A stretch of DNA of 64,000 bases from the NCBI RefSeq assembly GCF_003063375.1, contig NZ_NERY01000001.1, positions 744,001 through 808,000 on the forward strand, given 5' to 3'. How positions within the stretch are numbered: position 1 is the stretch's first letter; each line of letters opens with the position of its first letter. The translations under genes and the position numbers were made by a program. The notes beneath the pieces were generated by a model, which was given only the letters and a program-made list of their open reading frames with translations, had not been told where the DNA came from and did no database searches. This stretch comes from Limnohabitans sp. MMS-10A-178 (lineage in GTDB: Bacteria; Pseudomonadota; Gammaproteobacteria; Burkholderiales; Burkholderiaceae_C). Below, one piece after another: positions 42,024 through 51,435 of this stretch.

Positions 42024-42853
42024 AAAAAGAGCAAGCTGCTTTTTTGAAGGTAGCCACCTACAACATCCACAAAGGCGTTCAAGGCATGGGCCCCGGGCGA
42101 CGGCTAGAAATTCACAACTTAGGTTTGGCCATTGAGCAGTTGGACGCTGACATTGTGTGTCTGCAGGAGGTTCGAAAAGTTCATCGGCGCGAAGAAAAGT
42201 ATTTCAAGCATTGGCCAGAAATACCGCAGGCTGAATTTTTGGCGCCACCAGGTTATCAGGCCATTTACAAAACCAATGCCGTGACGCGGCACGGTGAACA
42301 TGGCAATGCCTTGCTGTCACGCTGGCCTGTGGTGTCGCATCGGCATGAAGACATGTCAGACCATCGATTCGAGCAACGTGGCTTGCTGCATGTCGAAATA
42401 CAAGTGGGTGAAATACATGTGGGCGAAATTCACCGGGGCGCACTTCAAGTGGCTTCACACGGCACGCCCAATACAACAGCCCAAGCCAAGCAGTCATTGC
42501 CTTTGAATGTGCACGTGATTGTGGTGCATTTGGGACTGATCCCCGCTAGCAGAGTTCGCCAAGTAGAGCAGTTGCAGCACTACATTGAGCGCGAAGTGCC
42601 TAGCAAGTCGCCTCTGCTGGTGGCAGGGGATTTCAACGATTGGGGCACGCGTGTGACCAAAATGATGCGCATGCAAAATTTGAAAGAATGGGAAGGCGCC
42701 AAATACCCGACCTATCCCTCGAGATTGCCCATTGTTCAGCTAGACCATGTCTATGCCAAGGGATTGAGTCCTGTCAGTCAGATGGTGCCGCACGGCAAAA
42801 TTTGGCGCCAAATGTCTGATCACTTGCCTTTGGTTGCGCAATTTGACCTATGA
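42020..42853 (+). CDS. Endonuclease/exonuclease/phosphatase (EEP) family hydrolase
   Basis: The start at 42020 overlaps the nudB stop (ATGA), giving 277 aa. Motifs are 'VATYNIHKGVQG', 'IVCLQEVRK', 'LVAGDFNDWG' and 'SDHLPLVAQF', the metal and catalytic residues of the EEP fold. In E. coli the similar ybhP precedes clsB in the same way, so a role in phospholipid turnover is plausible. A short in-frame tandem duplication gives 'VGEIHVGEIH' near residue 130. Confidence 0.88.
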   Translation: MKKEQAAFLKVATYNIHKGVQGMGPGRRLEIHNLGLAIEQLDADIVCLQEVRKVHRREEKYFKHWPEIPQAEFLAPPGYQAIYKTNAVTRHGEHGNALLSRWPVVSHRHEDMSDHRFEQRGLLHVEIQVGEIHVGEIHRGALQVASHGTPNTTAQAKQSLPLNVHVIVVHLGLIPASRVRQVEQLQHYIEREVPSKSPLLVAGDFNDWGTRVTKMMRMQNLKEWEGAKYPTYPSRLPIVQLDHVYAKGLSPVSQMVPHGKIWRQMSDHLPLVAQFDL

Positions 42854-44079
42854 AAAGTCATCCAGTTCTTCGCGATGGCCACCAAATCAAACTGCTTCAG
42901 GGTGGCGCAGATTTTTTTCCTGAATTGATTCGTGCACTGGATGCTGCGCGCTCTCACATCCAACTTGAAACCTATATTTTTGATTTCCATGGCGATGGCG
43001 CATTGGTGGCTGCTGCTCTAGAGAGGGCAGGCCGACGTGGCGTGCGTGTGTGGGTCGTGGTGGATGGTGTGGGCACACCAAAACTGAAAGAGGAATGGCG
43101 AACTCGATTTGACTCGGCTGGCGTGGAGTGGCGCGTTTACTCGCCCTTGGGTACGCTCGGACTTCTCATTCCCAGTCGGTGGCGCAGGCTGCATCGCAAG
43201 TTGTGTGTGGTGGATGGCCATGTGGCATTTTGTGGTGGCATCAACATCCTCGATGATCTTTACGACCCCCAGCACGGTACTTTGAAGTCACCCCGTTTGG
43301 ACTTTGCGGTTTGCGCCGCTGGCGCTTTGGTGCAGCAAGTTCAAGAGGCGACCACGCAGCTTTGGTGGCGCATGCAAGCTGTGCGCCATGTAAGGCAGCA
43401 AAATTTTCCTGAGGCATTCAGCTCTTTCAGGGCTGCGGGCCTTCACATGCCCTGGATTCATGACACAAGGCAAGCGCATGGCGACACTTGGGTGGCCAAG
43501 GCGGGCTTGTTGCTCAGGGACAACCTGCTACATCGGGGGCAAATTGAAAAAGCTTACCGGCGTGCCATTGGTTTGGCCAGGCACGATATTGTGATTGCCA
43601 ATGCTTATTTCTTACCTGGCCGTAAATTGCGGCAAGCTTTGGTGCATGCCGCTCAACGAGGTGTGAGGGTGCGCTTGTTGCTTCAAGGTCGGTATGAATA
43701 CTTCATGCAATACCATGCCGCGCGGCCTGTCTATCGTCAATTGTTGGAAGCGGGTGTTGAAATATACGAATACTCAGAAAGCTTCTTGCATGCCAAAGTG
43801 GCCGTGATCGATGCCCATCACGATCGACCCTGGGCCACTGTAGGGTCTTCCAATCTTGACCCCTTTAGTTTGTTACTGGCCAGGGAAGCCAACGTGGTCG
43901 TGGCAGACACTTTTTTTGCCAAACACCTTAGAGACGGGCTTGAGCACGCCATGGCGTCCAAAAGCCAGCGAATCATGCCTCAATCCCTCTTGCAACGTTC
44001 GCAATTCCAAAGGGCCATGGATTGGACCGCTTTCGGGCTCATGCGATTGGCCATTTGGCTGACTGGCAATCGATATTGA
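42850..44079 (+). CDS. clsB: Cardiolipin synthase B-like phospholipase D protein
   Basis: The 409-aa protein has two HKD motifs, 'HRKLCVVDGHVAFCGGINI' and 'HAKVAVIDAHHDRPWATVGS', as in ClsB/YbhO. It lacks the N-terminal membrane helices of ClsA, though the C-terminal segment 'AFGLMRLAIWLTG' could attach to the membrane. It joins phosphatidylglycerol with a second phospholipid to form cardiolipin. It overlaps the EEP gene by 4 nt, the same pairing as E. coli ybhP-clsB. Confidence 0.92.
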   Translation: MKSHPVLRDGHQIKLLQGGADFFPELIRALDAARSHIQLETYIFDFHGDGALVAAALERAGRRGVRVWVVVDGVGTPKLKEEWRTRFDSAGVEWRVYSPLGTLGLLIPSRWRRLHRKLCVVDGHVAFCGGINILDDLYDPQHGTLKSPRLDFAVCAAGALVQQVQEATTQLWWRMQAVRHVRQQNFPEAFSSFRAAGLHMPWIHDTRQAHGDTWVAKAGLLLRDNLLHRGQIEKAYRRAIGLARHDIVIANAYFLPGRKLRQALVHAAQRGVRVRLLLQGRYEYFMQYHAARPVYRQLLEAGVEIYEYSESFLHAKVAVIDAHHDRPWATVGSSNLDPFSLLLAREANVVVADTFFAKHLRDGLEHAMASKSQRIMPQSLLQRSQFQRAMDWTAFGLMRLAIWLTGNRY

Positions 44080-44088
44080 ATTGAATGA

Positions 44089-44116
44089 TTGGCTTAAACC
44101 GCCATGCCCGTATAGT
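44089..44116 (+). promoter_or_regulatory. Candidate sigma-70 promoter for folE
   Basis: TTGGCT (44089-44094) and TATAGT (44111-44116) are 16 bp apart, in the 94-bp gap before folE. The -10 is good and the -35 fair. Confidence 0.5.
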
Positions 44117-44173
44117 GAAAAGTGGCTTGATTCACTGGTACGATCTAATTTTGACCATTCTCATTAGACGCCT

Positions 44174-44887
44174 ATGAATGCTCCCGCTCACTTGCCCGCA
44201 GAGGACATCGGAACACCCGTTTCCGTGAAAATTCGCGAACGCATCCTGGCCGCCCGCAAACGCTTCAATGCCAACGACAACATTGCTGACTTCATCCAGC
44301 CTGGCGAACTGGACCAAATGTTGGACGAAGTGGCGCAAAAAATGCAGACGGTTTTGGACAGCATGGTGATTGATACAAAAAACGATCACAACACCCAAGA
44401 CACGGCTCGCCGCGTGGCAAAAATGTACCTGAAGGAAGTCTTCAAGGGCCGCTATGTTCAAAGCCCCGAGGTCACCGAATTTCCCAATGCCGAGCACCTC
44501 AATGAACTCATGATTGTGGGTCCTATCACGGTGCGCAGCGCATGCAGCCACCACCTGTGCCCCGTCATTGGTCAAATCTGGATTGGTGTCTTGCCTAACG
44601 AGCACACCAATGTCATTGGTCTTTCTAAATATGCTCGGCTGGCGGAGTGGATCATGGGCCGTCCTCAAATTCAAGAAGAAGCCGTAGTTCAGTTGGCCGA
44701 CTTGATTCAGCGCAAAACGCAACCCGATGGCTTGGCCATCGTGATGGAAGCCAGCCACTTCTGCATGGGCTGGCGCGGTGTCAAAGACATGGACAGCAAA
44801 ATGATCAATTCTGTTATGCGTGGTGTGTTCTTAAAAGATGCCAATTTGCGTCGTGAATTCTTGTCGTTGATTCCTAGAAAGGCCTGA
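44174..44887 (+). CDS. folE: GTP cyclohydrolase I
   Basis: The 237-aa enzyme converts GTP to dihydroneopterin triphosphate, the first step of folate synthesis. The zinc ligands lie in 'SACSHHLCPVIGQIW' and 'CMGWRGVKD', and 'ASHFCMGWRG' is the family signature. It is separated by 2 nt from a BLUF photosensor gene. Confidence 0.96.
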   Translation: MNAPAHLPAEDIGTPVSVKIRERILAARKRFNANDNIADFIQPGELDQMLDEVAQKMQTVLDSMVIDTKNDHNTQDTARRVAKMYLKEVFKGRYVQSPEVTEFPNAEHLNELMIVGPITVRSACSHHLCPVIGQIWIGVLPNEHTNVIGLSKYARLAEWIMGRPQIQEEAVVQLADLIQRKTQPDGLAIVMEASHFCMGWRGVKDMDSKMINSVMRGVFLKDANLRREFLSLIPRKA

Positions 44888-44889
44888 TC

Positions 44890-45312
44890 ATGTTGGTTCG
44901 TTTACTTTATGCAAGTCGTGCCGTTGACCCTCAGCCATCGGTCATTGAATCCATCTTGTCTCAATCCCGACAATTCAACCCCAGCACAGGCATTACTGGT
45001 ATTTTGGTTTATGGTGCCGGCATCTTTTTGCAAGCCATCGAAGGTGGTCGTGAGGCAGTGAGTGACTTGTACGGCCATATTCAAAAAGACGCTCGCCACA
45101 AGCAAGTTGTGTTGTTGCATTACGAAGAAATTTCACAACGTCGCTTCAGTGGTTGGACCATGGGACAAGTCGATGTCTCACGTGTCAATACCAGCATCTT
45201 GTTGAAATACTCTGAGCGTGCCGAGCTTGATCCTTACAGCGTGTCGGGGTCTGTCTCTTTGGCATTGCTCGAAGAACTCATGGCCACAGCTTCCATCATT
45301 GGGCGTGCTTGA
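44890..45312 (+). CDS. BLUF-domain blue-light sensor (FAD-binding)
   Basis: The 140-aa protein is essentially one BLUF domain. The flavin-contacting residues are all present: Tyr7 in 'LLYASRA', Asn30 in 'FNPSTGITGILVY', Gln48 in 'IFLQAIEG', and Trp89 in 'RRFSGWTMG'. After residue 100 only a short helical tail follows, so output must be through a partner protein. It begins 2 nt after folE and overlaps the DUF429 gene, forming a probable three-gene unit. Its partner and target are unknown. Confidence 0.92.
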   Translation: MLVRLLYASRAVDPQPSVIESILSQSRQFNPSTGITGILVYGAGIFLQAIEGGREAVSDLYGHIQKDARHKQVVLLHYEEISQRRFSGWTMGQVDVSRVNTSILLKYSERAELDPYSVSGSVSLALLEELMATASIIGRA

Positions 45313-46159
45313 CATTTGTTTGATCGGCTGCGACTTCTCCAGCAGCCCGAGTCAACGCAAGCCCATTGTGGTTGCGCTGGGGACCAAACAGCGCAGCGTC
45401 GTCAAGCTTGACCGCTTGGAAAAATTTCACACACTTGATGCTTTTCAAAATTTTTTGAATGCACCCGTGCCTTCAGGCGCGATGTGTGTGGGCGGCTTTG
45501 ACTTGCCTTTCGGTTTGCCCCGCGAGTGGGTTGAGCACATGCAATGGCCTCTCACATGGCCTGAGTGCATGGACCGCTATGCCTCTTTCTCGCGCGAACA
45601 ATTGCGTCAATTTTTCAAACAGTTTTGCGACAGTCGTCCAGCAGGATCTAAGTTTGCACATCGCGCTACAGACTTGCCCGCAGGTTCTAGCCCTTCGATG
45701 AAATGGGTCAATCCACCCGTTGCATGGATGATGCACGCGGGTGTGCCCCTACTGCGAGCTGCGCATTGGACTTTGCCAGGAATGAGCCAGGGCCATCCCG
45801 ATCGCGTGGCCTTAGAGGCTTACCCAGGCTTGCTGGCCAAAGAAATTGTGAAGCAGCGCAGCTACAAGAGCGACGACAAATCAAAACAAACCCCCGACCG
45901 CTGGATGGCTCGCAAAGACATTTTGCATGCACTCGATTTGGGTCAAACCAAATTGGGTTTGCGGCTCAAGCTCAGCGCGGCGCAACACGACACTTTGTTG
46001 CTCGACGGATCGGGCGATTCTTTAGACGCGGTGCTTTGCATGGTGCAAGCGGCGTGGGCGCAGCAACAGCAAGAAACAGGGGCTTCAAAGGGGCCTTATG
46101 GCTTGCCAGAGTTTGATCCACTCGAAGGCTGGATTGTGAGCGCCTCAAGCCTAGAGTGA
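45305..46159 (+). CDS. DUF429 family protein (RNase H-like fold predicted)
   Basis: The listed ORF starts inside the BLUF gene; the GTG at 45305 ('VLDICLIGCDFSSSPSQRK') overlaps the BLUF stop by 8 nt and precedes the conserved 'GCDFSSSP' that opens DUF429 proteins, giving 284 aa. 'CVGGFDLPFGLPREW' and 'DSLDAVLCMVQAAWA' carry the acidic residues expected of an RNase H-like active site. Its function is unknown. Its 3' end overlaps the convergent SulP gene by 9 nt. Confidence 0.83.
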   Translation: MLDICLIGCDFSSSPSQRKPIVVALGTKQRSVVKLDRLEKFHTLDAFQNFLNAPVPSGAMCVGGFDLPFGLPREWVEHMQWPLTWPECMDRYASFSREQLRQFFKQFCDSRPAGSKFAHRATDLPAGSSPSMKWVNPPVAWMMHAGVPLLRAAHWTLPGMSQGHPDRVALEAYPGLLAKEIVKQRSYKSDDKSKQTPDRWMARKDILHALDLGQTKLGLRLKLSAAQHDTLLLDGSGDSLDAVLCMVQAAWAQQQQETGASKGPYGLPEFDPLEGWIVSASSLE

Positions 46160-47776
46160 TCGCAAAGCTTGAATGGCCTCCGTGTCGTTTCGATACAAGC
46201 TCACTTGGCTGTCTGGGCCCAACTCGCCTGCCAACTTGAGGGCTTTTTCTACCGGCAGTTTGATGCCGCTGATGTGCAACTGAATGCCGCTTCGAGTGAG
46301 GTATTGACGAAGTTGCTGAAGTGTCTCAACGCCGGTTGCATCAATGCGGTTGATGGGTTGCGCAAACAGGCACACATGTTGAATTTGCGCTTGCTCACGG
46401 AGTTGCTCTGTGATGTATTTTTCAAAGCTGCTGGCGGCGGCAAAGTCTAGTTCTGCATCCATCCGAATGGCAAATACATGGGGTGCCAGAGGGGGTAATT
46501 GCCACAAGTGACGGTCGCGCAAACTGCCATCTTCGTGCAAGCCCACTTCAATGATGCGAGGATGCAATCGAGTGTGCAAAAAGTGACTGAGGCCAAACAG
46601 AACGCCTGCTAAAACACCCCAATAAATGCGCGGGGCACTGAGCAAGGTGATGCCAAAGGTCAGACCTGCAGTCACGGCTTCCATGCGTGCCATTCGCCAC
46701 AGTTTGACAAAGGCCATGGGCTGAATGAGGCTAGAGACCGCCAAGATCACAATGGCTGCCAATACGGCGCGTGGCACATGAAAAAGCGCAGGCGCTGCAA
46801 AGACGGCCAAGAGCACGAATGACGTGGTGCCCACCACAGCCCAGCCTGTTTGGGCGCCCGCGGCCAGATTGATGGCTGATCGAGAGAAGGACGTGCTGGT
46901 GGCAAAACTGCCGCTCAAACCCGACACAATTTTGGCCAACCCCTGCCCAATCAAGTCTTGGTTTTCTTGCCAGACAGTGCCCTCTTTTTGGTTCTCTGTT
47001 TTGGCACAAGAAGCGGCCTCTAAAAAACTGACTAAGGCAATCAAAACAGCAGGGCCGGCCAGAAAGCCCAATTCTTCCAAAGAGGGTAACTTGGGTAAGG
47101 ACAGGCTTGGCAGATCTGATGGCAATGCGCCAATGACTGCACCGCCATTGGCAGCATAGCCCATGGCATAACTGACCGCCGCACTGACAACCACAACCAC
47201 CATGATGCTAGGCGATTTGGGAGCCCATTTTTTGGCCAGGAACAAAGCAGCCAAGCTGGCAGCGCCAAAAGCCAAATCAGCCCATTGGAAAGAGCCGCCA
47301 GATTGCCAACCTGTGAGGGCGGGCAATTGTGAAGCCATGATCAAAAGCCCTGCTGCTTGTGTGAACCCCATCATGACCGGCGAGCTGATGAGGTTCAAAA
47401 GCCAACCATAACGAAACACGCCCATCATCAACTGCAAAGTGCCTGCCATCAAGGCCAGCCAAACGGCCAAGTGAACCCAATGCCCACTGCCAGGCTGAGC
47501 CATGCCGATGAGAGATGCGCTAATCAGAATACAAGTGAGTGCAGAGGGACCGATGGACAGGCGGGTAGAGCCGCCCCACATCACGCCAATCAAAGCCGGC
47601 AAGAGCGCGGCATAAAGACCCGTGACCAAAGGCATGCCAGCCAGTGCCGCATAAGCAACCGACTGCGGCACCATGAGCAGGGCCACCGAAAATCCTGCCG
47701 TCCACTCTTGTTTAAAAAGCGCAGGCGTTAAGCGCGGCCATTGGAGGAAGGGAAACAAAGCCTTGACGAGGTTCAT
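46151..47776 (-). CDS. SulP (SLC26) anion transporter with STAS domain
   Basis: The 541-aa protein has the SulP membrane core ('AGFSVALLMVPQSVAYAALAGMP', then 'MGFTQAAGLLIMASQLP') and a C-terminal STAS domain (about 420-541, 'FAIRMDAELDFAAASSFEKY'). SulP members carry sulfate, bicarbonate, C4-dicarboxylates or other anions; the substrate is not readable here. It is distinct from the second SulP gene at 54447-56141. Confidence 0.92.
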   Translation of the reverse strand: MNLVKALFPFLQWPRLTPALFKQEWTAGFSVALLMVPQSVAYAALAGMPLVTGLYAALLPALIGVMWGGSTRLSIGPSALTCILISASLIGMAQPGSGHWVHLAVWLALMAGTLQLMMGVFRYGWLLNLISSPVMMGFTQAAGLLIMASQLPALTGWQSGGSFQWADLAFGAASLAALFLAKKWAPKSPSIMVVVVVSAAVSYAMGYAANGGAVIGALPSDLPSLSLPKLPSLEELGFLAGPAVLIALVSFLEAASCAKTENQKEGTVWQENQDLIGQGLAKIVSGLSGSFATSTSFSRSAINLAAGAQTGWAVVGTTSFVLLAVFAAPALFHVPRAVLAAIVILAVSSLIQPMAFVKLWRMARMEAVTAGLTFGITLLSAPRIYWGVLAGVLFGLSHFLHTRLHPRIIEVGLHEDGSLRDRHLWQLPPLAPHVFAIRMDAELDFAAASSFEKYITEQLREQAQIQHVCLFAQPINRIDATGVETLQQLRQYLTRSGIQLHISGIKLPVEKALKLAGELGPDSQVSLYRNDTEAIQALRSL

Positions 47777-47813
47777 GATGCCAAGCGTTGTTCAGTGGGC
47801 TTTGAAGGGGGGT

Positions 47814-48581
47814 TCAATGAATGGCCTGCTGGCGATAAGGTCGACACACTGGGCAATTCAAATTTCGGGCCGTGTTCATGGTTTGCCACTCCATGTGCTT
47901 CGCGTTGAACATCATGAGCTTGCCGTGAAGGCTGCTGCCCATGCCGCTCAAAATTTTAAGCGCTTCGGTTGCTTGCATGCTGCCAATGACTCCTACCAAG
48001 GGCGCCAAGACGCCCATGCTGGCGCAACTAGTTTCTTCAAAACTTTGGGTGGGCGGAAAGACGCAGGCGTAGCACGGTGAGTGTGTTTGCCGTGTGTCGT
48101 ACACCGCCACCTGACCATCTAGGCGCAAAGCCGCGCCTGAAACCAAGGGCTTGGCAAATTGGGCGCAGGCTTGGTTGATCAGTTGGCGTGTTTCAAAATT
48201 GTCTGTGCAGTCCAGCACCACATCGACCGTAGGCACGCATTGAGCGAGCAAGGCTGCGTCTGCTTTTTGGGCATAGCCGCTTACACGAACGTCTGGATTG
48301 ATGGCTGAAATGGCCGTTTGAAGAGATGCCACTTTGGCTTGCCCCACACGGTTTTGCGCATGCGCAATTTGGCGTTGCAGGTTGGTGACATCGACATGAT
48401 CGTGATCGACCAAGCTGATATGGCCCACCCCCGCGCTGGCCAGATAAAGGGCAGCAGGTGAGCCTAGACCACCTGCGCCAACGATGAGCGCGTGAGATTG
48501 AGAGACCTTCTCCTGACCCTCCACGCCCCATTCATCTAAAAGAATGTGGCGCGAGTAACGCAGCAGCTGATCGTCCCGCAT
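47814..48581 (-). CDS. moeB: ThiF/MoeB-type adenylyltransferase
   Basis: The 255-aa E1-like enzyme has the nucleotide site 'IVGAGGLGSPAALYLASAGV', 'VDVTNLQRQIAH' and zinc-binding pairs 'SPCYACVFPP' and 'CPVCRPY'. It adenylates the C-terminal glycine of a small sulfur carrier (MoaD or ThiS). No moaD or thiS is nearby, so MoeB versus ThiF is open; the two zinc pairs and length favour MoeB-like. It is 6 nt after ctpA. Confidence 0.88.
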   Translation of the reverse strand: MRDDQLLRYSRHILLDEWGVEGQEKVSQSHALIVGAGGLGSPAALYLASAGVGHISLVDHDHVDVTNLQRQIAHAQNRVGQAKVASLQTAISAINPDVRVSGYAQKADAALLAQCVPTVDVVLDCTDNFETRQLINQACAQFAKPLVSGAALRLDGQVAVYDTRQTHSPCYACVFPPTQSFEETSCASMGVLAPLVGVIGSMQATEALKILSGMGSSLHGKLMMFNAKHMEWQTMNTARNLNCPVCRPYRQQAIH

Positions 48582-48587
48582 GGGCGA

Positions 48588-50036
48588 TTACTTATCTTTT
48601 TTCTCTACTTTGCGCTCAGCCAAAGTGGCACTGGCCTTGACGGGCAAGCCTTTGAGTTGGTTGAGAGCCTGGATCAGTTGGAAGTCTTTGTCAGATCCAA
48701 ATTCTGGCGGACGTCTTTCGGACTCAGGCTTTTTGGCATCTTCTTCTAATTTTTTGAGTGCTGCTTCTCTGGCTTTTTGGCGCTCTTCATTTTTCTTTTC
48801 AGCTTCTTGGCCATTGCCAAGGTGCTTTTCTAAATCGGCCTCGCGCGTGCGCAAAGCTGCAAACACATTGCCGTTTTCAGTTTCGTCCAGCATGACATCC
48901 GGCAGGATGCCTTTGGCTTGAATCGATTGGCCATTGGGAGTGTAGTAGCGGGCCGTGGTGAGCTTCAAAGCGGTGTCGGGACCCAGCTGGCGAACCGTTT
49001 GAACGGAGCCTTTGCCAAATGTTTGGCTGCCCATGATGGTGGCACGTTTGTGATCTTGAAGTGCACCCGCCACAATTTCACTGGCGGAGGCGGAGCCTTC
49101 ATTGACCAAGACCACCAAAGGAATTTTTTTCAATTTGCCCTGTGTGTTTTGGGTGAGGCGTTGTATGGGATCGTTGTCTGCATTGCGGCGCCAAAACTGG
49201 GGCGCAGCTTTGTACACAAATTTACTTTCTGCCAATTGGCCGTTGGTGGAAACCACGGTAACGTTTTCTGGCAAGAAAGCGGCAGACAAGGCAACTGCGG
49301 CATCCAAAAGACCGCCTGGGTCGTTGCGCAAATCGAGCACCAAGCCTTGAAGCTTGGGATCTTGCTTGAACATGTCTTCTAATTTCTTGGAGAAATCTTC
49401 GACGGTTCTTTCTTGGAACTGAGAAACTCGAATCCAGCCATAGCCCGGCTGAACCAACCTGGCTTTGACCGATTGGGTTTTAATTTCTTCACGAACAATG
49501 GTGACTGTGAAAGTGCGGCTTTCGTCTTTGCGGAAAATGGTGAGGACCACTTTGGTGTTGGGCTCACCCCGCATGCGCTTGACCGCATCGTTCATGGACA
49601 AACCTTTGACGATGGTCTCGTCAATTTTGGTAATGAGGTCGTTGGTTTTCAAGCCAGCACGGTCGGCTGGTGAGCCTTCAATGGGGGACACCACTTTGAC
49701 CACGCCTTCTTCTTGAGTGATCTCAATGCCCACACCCACAAAGCGCCCAGAGGTTCCTTCGCTGAACTCTTTGAAGCTTTTCTTGTCGAAGTATTGAGAG
49801 TGCGGGTCGAGGCTTGAAACCATGCCAGAGATGGCTTCGGTGATGAGCTTTTTCTCGTCGACTGTTTCGACATAGTCGCTTTTGACCATGCCAAACACGG
49901 CGGCCAGTTGTTGGAGTTCTTCAAGCGGCAAGGGCGCAAAGGCACCTCGCGCTGTGGTTTGAAGCGAAATGGTGGTGAGCGCGCCCGCTAAAGCGCCAAT
50001 GCTGAGCCAACCTGCGATTTTTAATTTCTGTCCCAT
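48588..50036 (-). CDS. ctpA: Carboxyl-terminal processing protease (S41)
   Basis: The 482-aa protein has an N-terminal signal anchor ('MGQKLKIAGWLSIGALAGAL'), a PDZ domain ('VVKVVSPIEGSPADRAGLKTN', about 105-175) and the S41 core with catalytic Ser in 'VNEGSASASEIVAGAL' and Lys in 'TFGKGSVQTV'. The C-terminal about 70 residues are charged and repetitive. It degrades or trims periplasmic proteins. It lies in a gpmA-ctpA-moeB run. Confidence 0.94.
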   Translation of the reverse strand: MGQKLKIAGWLSIGALAGALTTISLQTTARGAFAPLPLEELQQLAAVFGMVKSDYVETVDEKKLITEAISGMVSSLDPHSQYFDKKSFKEFSEGTSGRFVGVGIEITQEEGVVKVVSPIEGSPADRAGLKTNDLITKIDETIVKGLSMNDAVKRMRGEPNTKVVLTIFRKDESRTFTVTIVREEIKTQSVKARLVQPGYGWIRVSQFQERTVEDFSKKLEDMFKQDPKLQGLVLDLRNDPGGLLDAAVALSAAFLPENVTVVSTNGQLAESKFVYKAAPQFWRRNADNDPIQRLTQNTQGKLKKIPLVVLVNEGSASASEIVAGALQDHKRATIMGSQTFGKGSVQTVRQLGPDTALKLTTARYYTPNGQSIQAKGILPDVMLDETENGNVFAALRTREADLEKHLGNGQEAEKKNEERQKAREAALKKLEEDAKKPESERRPPEFGSDKDFQLIQALNQLKGLPVKASATLAERKVEKKDK

Positions 50037-50122
50037 GTGCTTGACCCCTTAGGTCTCCTTTTCAACCAATATACACCCTGACAGTCTTCTTTGTGCAAGT
50101 CTGGTCATGTCTTTCGGGTAAA

Positions 50123-50866
50123 TCAAGCTTTACCTTGGCTGGCCACAGCCGCCGCCGCCTTGGCTGCTGCATCTGCATCACCCAGGTAGTAGTGTTTGAT
50201 GGGCTTCAAGTTGGCATCTAGCTCGTAGACCAGCGGAATGCCATTGGGGATGTTCAAGTTCACGATGTCGGCATCGGAAATGTTGTCTAAGTACTTGATA
50301 AGGGCTCGGATGGAATTGCCATGTGCGGCCACCACAATTTGCTTGCCAGCCTTGATGGCGGGAGCTATGGACTCGTTCCAAAATGGCATGACCCGGTCTA
50401 CCGTGTCTTTCAGGCACTCTGTGAGCGGAATATCCTGAGGCTTGAGTTTGGCATAGCGCAAGTCGGCGCGCTCACAGCGGGGGTCGGATGCTTCTAATGC
50501 AGGCGGTGGGGTGTCATAGCTTCGGCGCCAAACCAAAACTTGCTCATCGCCAAACTTTTTGGCTGTCTCAGCTTTGTTCAGTCCTTGAAGGGCGCCGTAG
50601 TGACGCTCGTTCAGGCGCCAGCTGTGGTGCACAGGCAGCCACTGGCGGTCCATGGCATCTAGGGTGTGCCACAGGGTGTGAATGGCGCGTTTGAGAACGC
50701 TGGTGTAAGCTAGGTCGAACTCGTAGCCTGCCGCTTTGAGCAAGCGGCCAGCTGTTTGAGCTTGCTCTATTCCCGTGGGCGTGAGGTCGACGTCAGTCCA
50801 TCCGGTAAAGCGATTTTCTAAATTCCAAGTGGACTCGCCGTGGCGAATAAGAACGAATTTGTACAT
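50123..50866 (-). CDS. gpmA: 2,3-Bisphosphoglycerate-dependent phosphoglycerate mutase
   Basis: I start at the ATG at 50866 ('[15 protein letters not shown]'), giving 247 aa. The catalytic histidine lies in 'LIRHGEST', with '[19 protein letters not shown]' and '[14 protein letters not shown]' supplying the rest of the site. It interconverts 3- and 2-phosphoglycerate in glycolysis. It is divergent from the rhodanese gene. Confidence 0.96.
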   Translation of the reverse strand: MYKFVLIRHGESTWNLENRFTGWTDVDLTPTGIEQAQTAGRLLKAAGYEFDLAYTSVLKRAIHTLWHTLDAMDRQWLPVHHSWRLNERHYGALQGLNKAETAKKFGDEQVLVWRRSYDTPPPALEASDPRCERADLRYAKLKPQDIPLTECLKDTVDRVMPFWNESIAPAIKAGKQIVVAAHGNSIRALIKYLDNISDADIVNLNIPNGIPLVYELDANLKPIKHYYLGDADAAAKAAAAVASQGKA

Positions 50867-50977
50867 GGTCAAAGGATTTATCAAGAAAGAAATGCGGGAT
50901 CACGCCCAGCATTTTAGAATTCGAATCTGGCATGTCTTATTGAATTAGACTGCAATTGAACTTTTTAAGGGTTTTTT

Positions 50978-51385
50978 GTGAATTTTTTGATTGAAAACTG
51001 GATGTTGGTCGCCGTTGCAGCGGGTTCTGCCTTGGCTTTGTTTTTGCCAACTATCACCAAAGGTGCTGCAGGCGGTGTCGAACCTACAGAGGCTGTTTTG
51101 CTCATCAACCGCGAAAAAGCGGTTTTGATTGATGTTTGTGAACCCGCTGAATATGCGCAGGGGCATGCAATGGGCTCCAAGAACATTCCATTGGGTCAGT
51201 TGGAGACTCAACTGCCTCTGATGGTCAAAAACAAGAGTTTGCCGGTGATCTTGGTGTGCCAAGTGGGCGGCCGTGCCAGCCGAGCAGCCACACAAGCAAA
51301 AAAATTGGGCTACGAGCGTGCGCAGGCCTTATCGGGTGGCTTGAAAGCCTGGCGCGAAGCCAGTTTGCCCGTCGAAAAAGCCTGA
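50978..51385 (+). CDS. Membrane-anchored rhodanese-like protein
   Basis: From a GTG start, the 135-aa product has one N-terminal membrane helix ('WMLVAVAAGSALALFLP') and a rhodanese domain (about 38-132) with active-site cysteine in 'VILVCQVGGRASRAA'. It resembles E. coli YibN. The rhodanese-grxC-secB-gpsA order is conserved in proteobacteria, but the sulfur acceptor is unknown. Confidence 0.9.
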   Translation: MNFLIENWMLVAVAAGSALALFLPTITKGAAGGVEPTEAVLLINREKAVLIDVCEPAEYAQGHAMGSKNIPLGQLETQLPLMVKNKSLPVILVCQVGGRASRAATQAKKLGYERAQALSGGLKAWREASLPVEKA

Positions 51386-51435
51386 TCGAATCTGAAAAAG
51401 AAATCAGCCTGTTTGAGTATTGAATTGGAGAAGTC

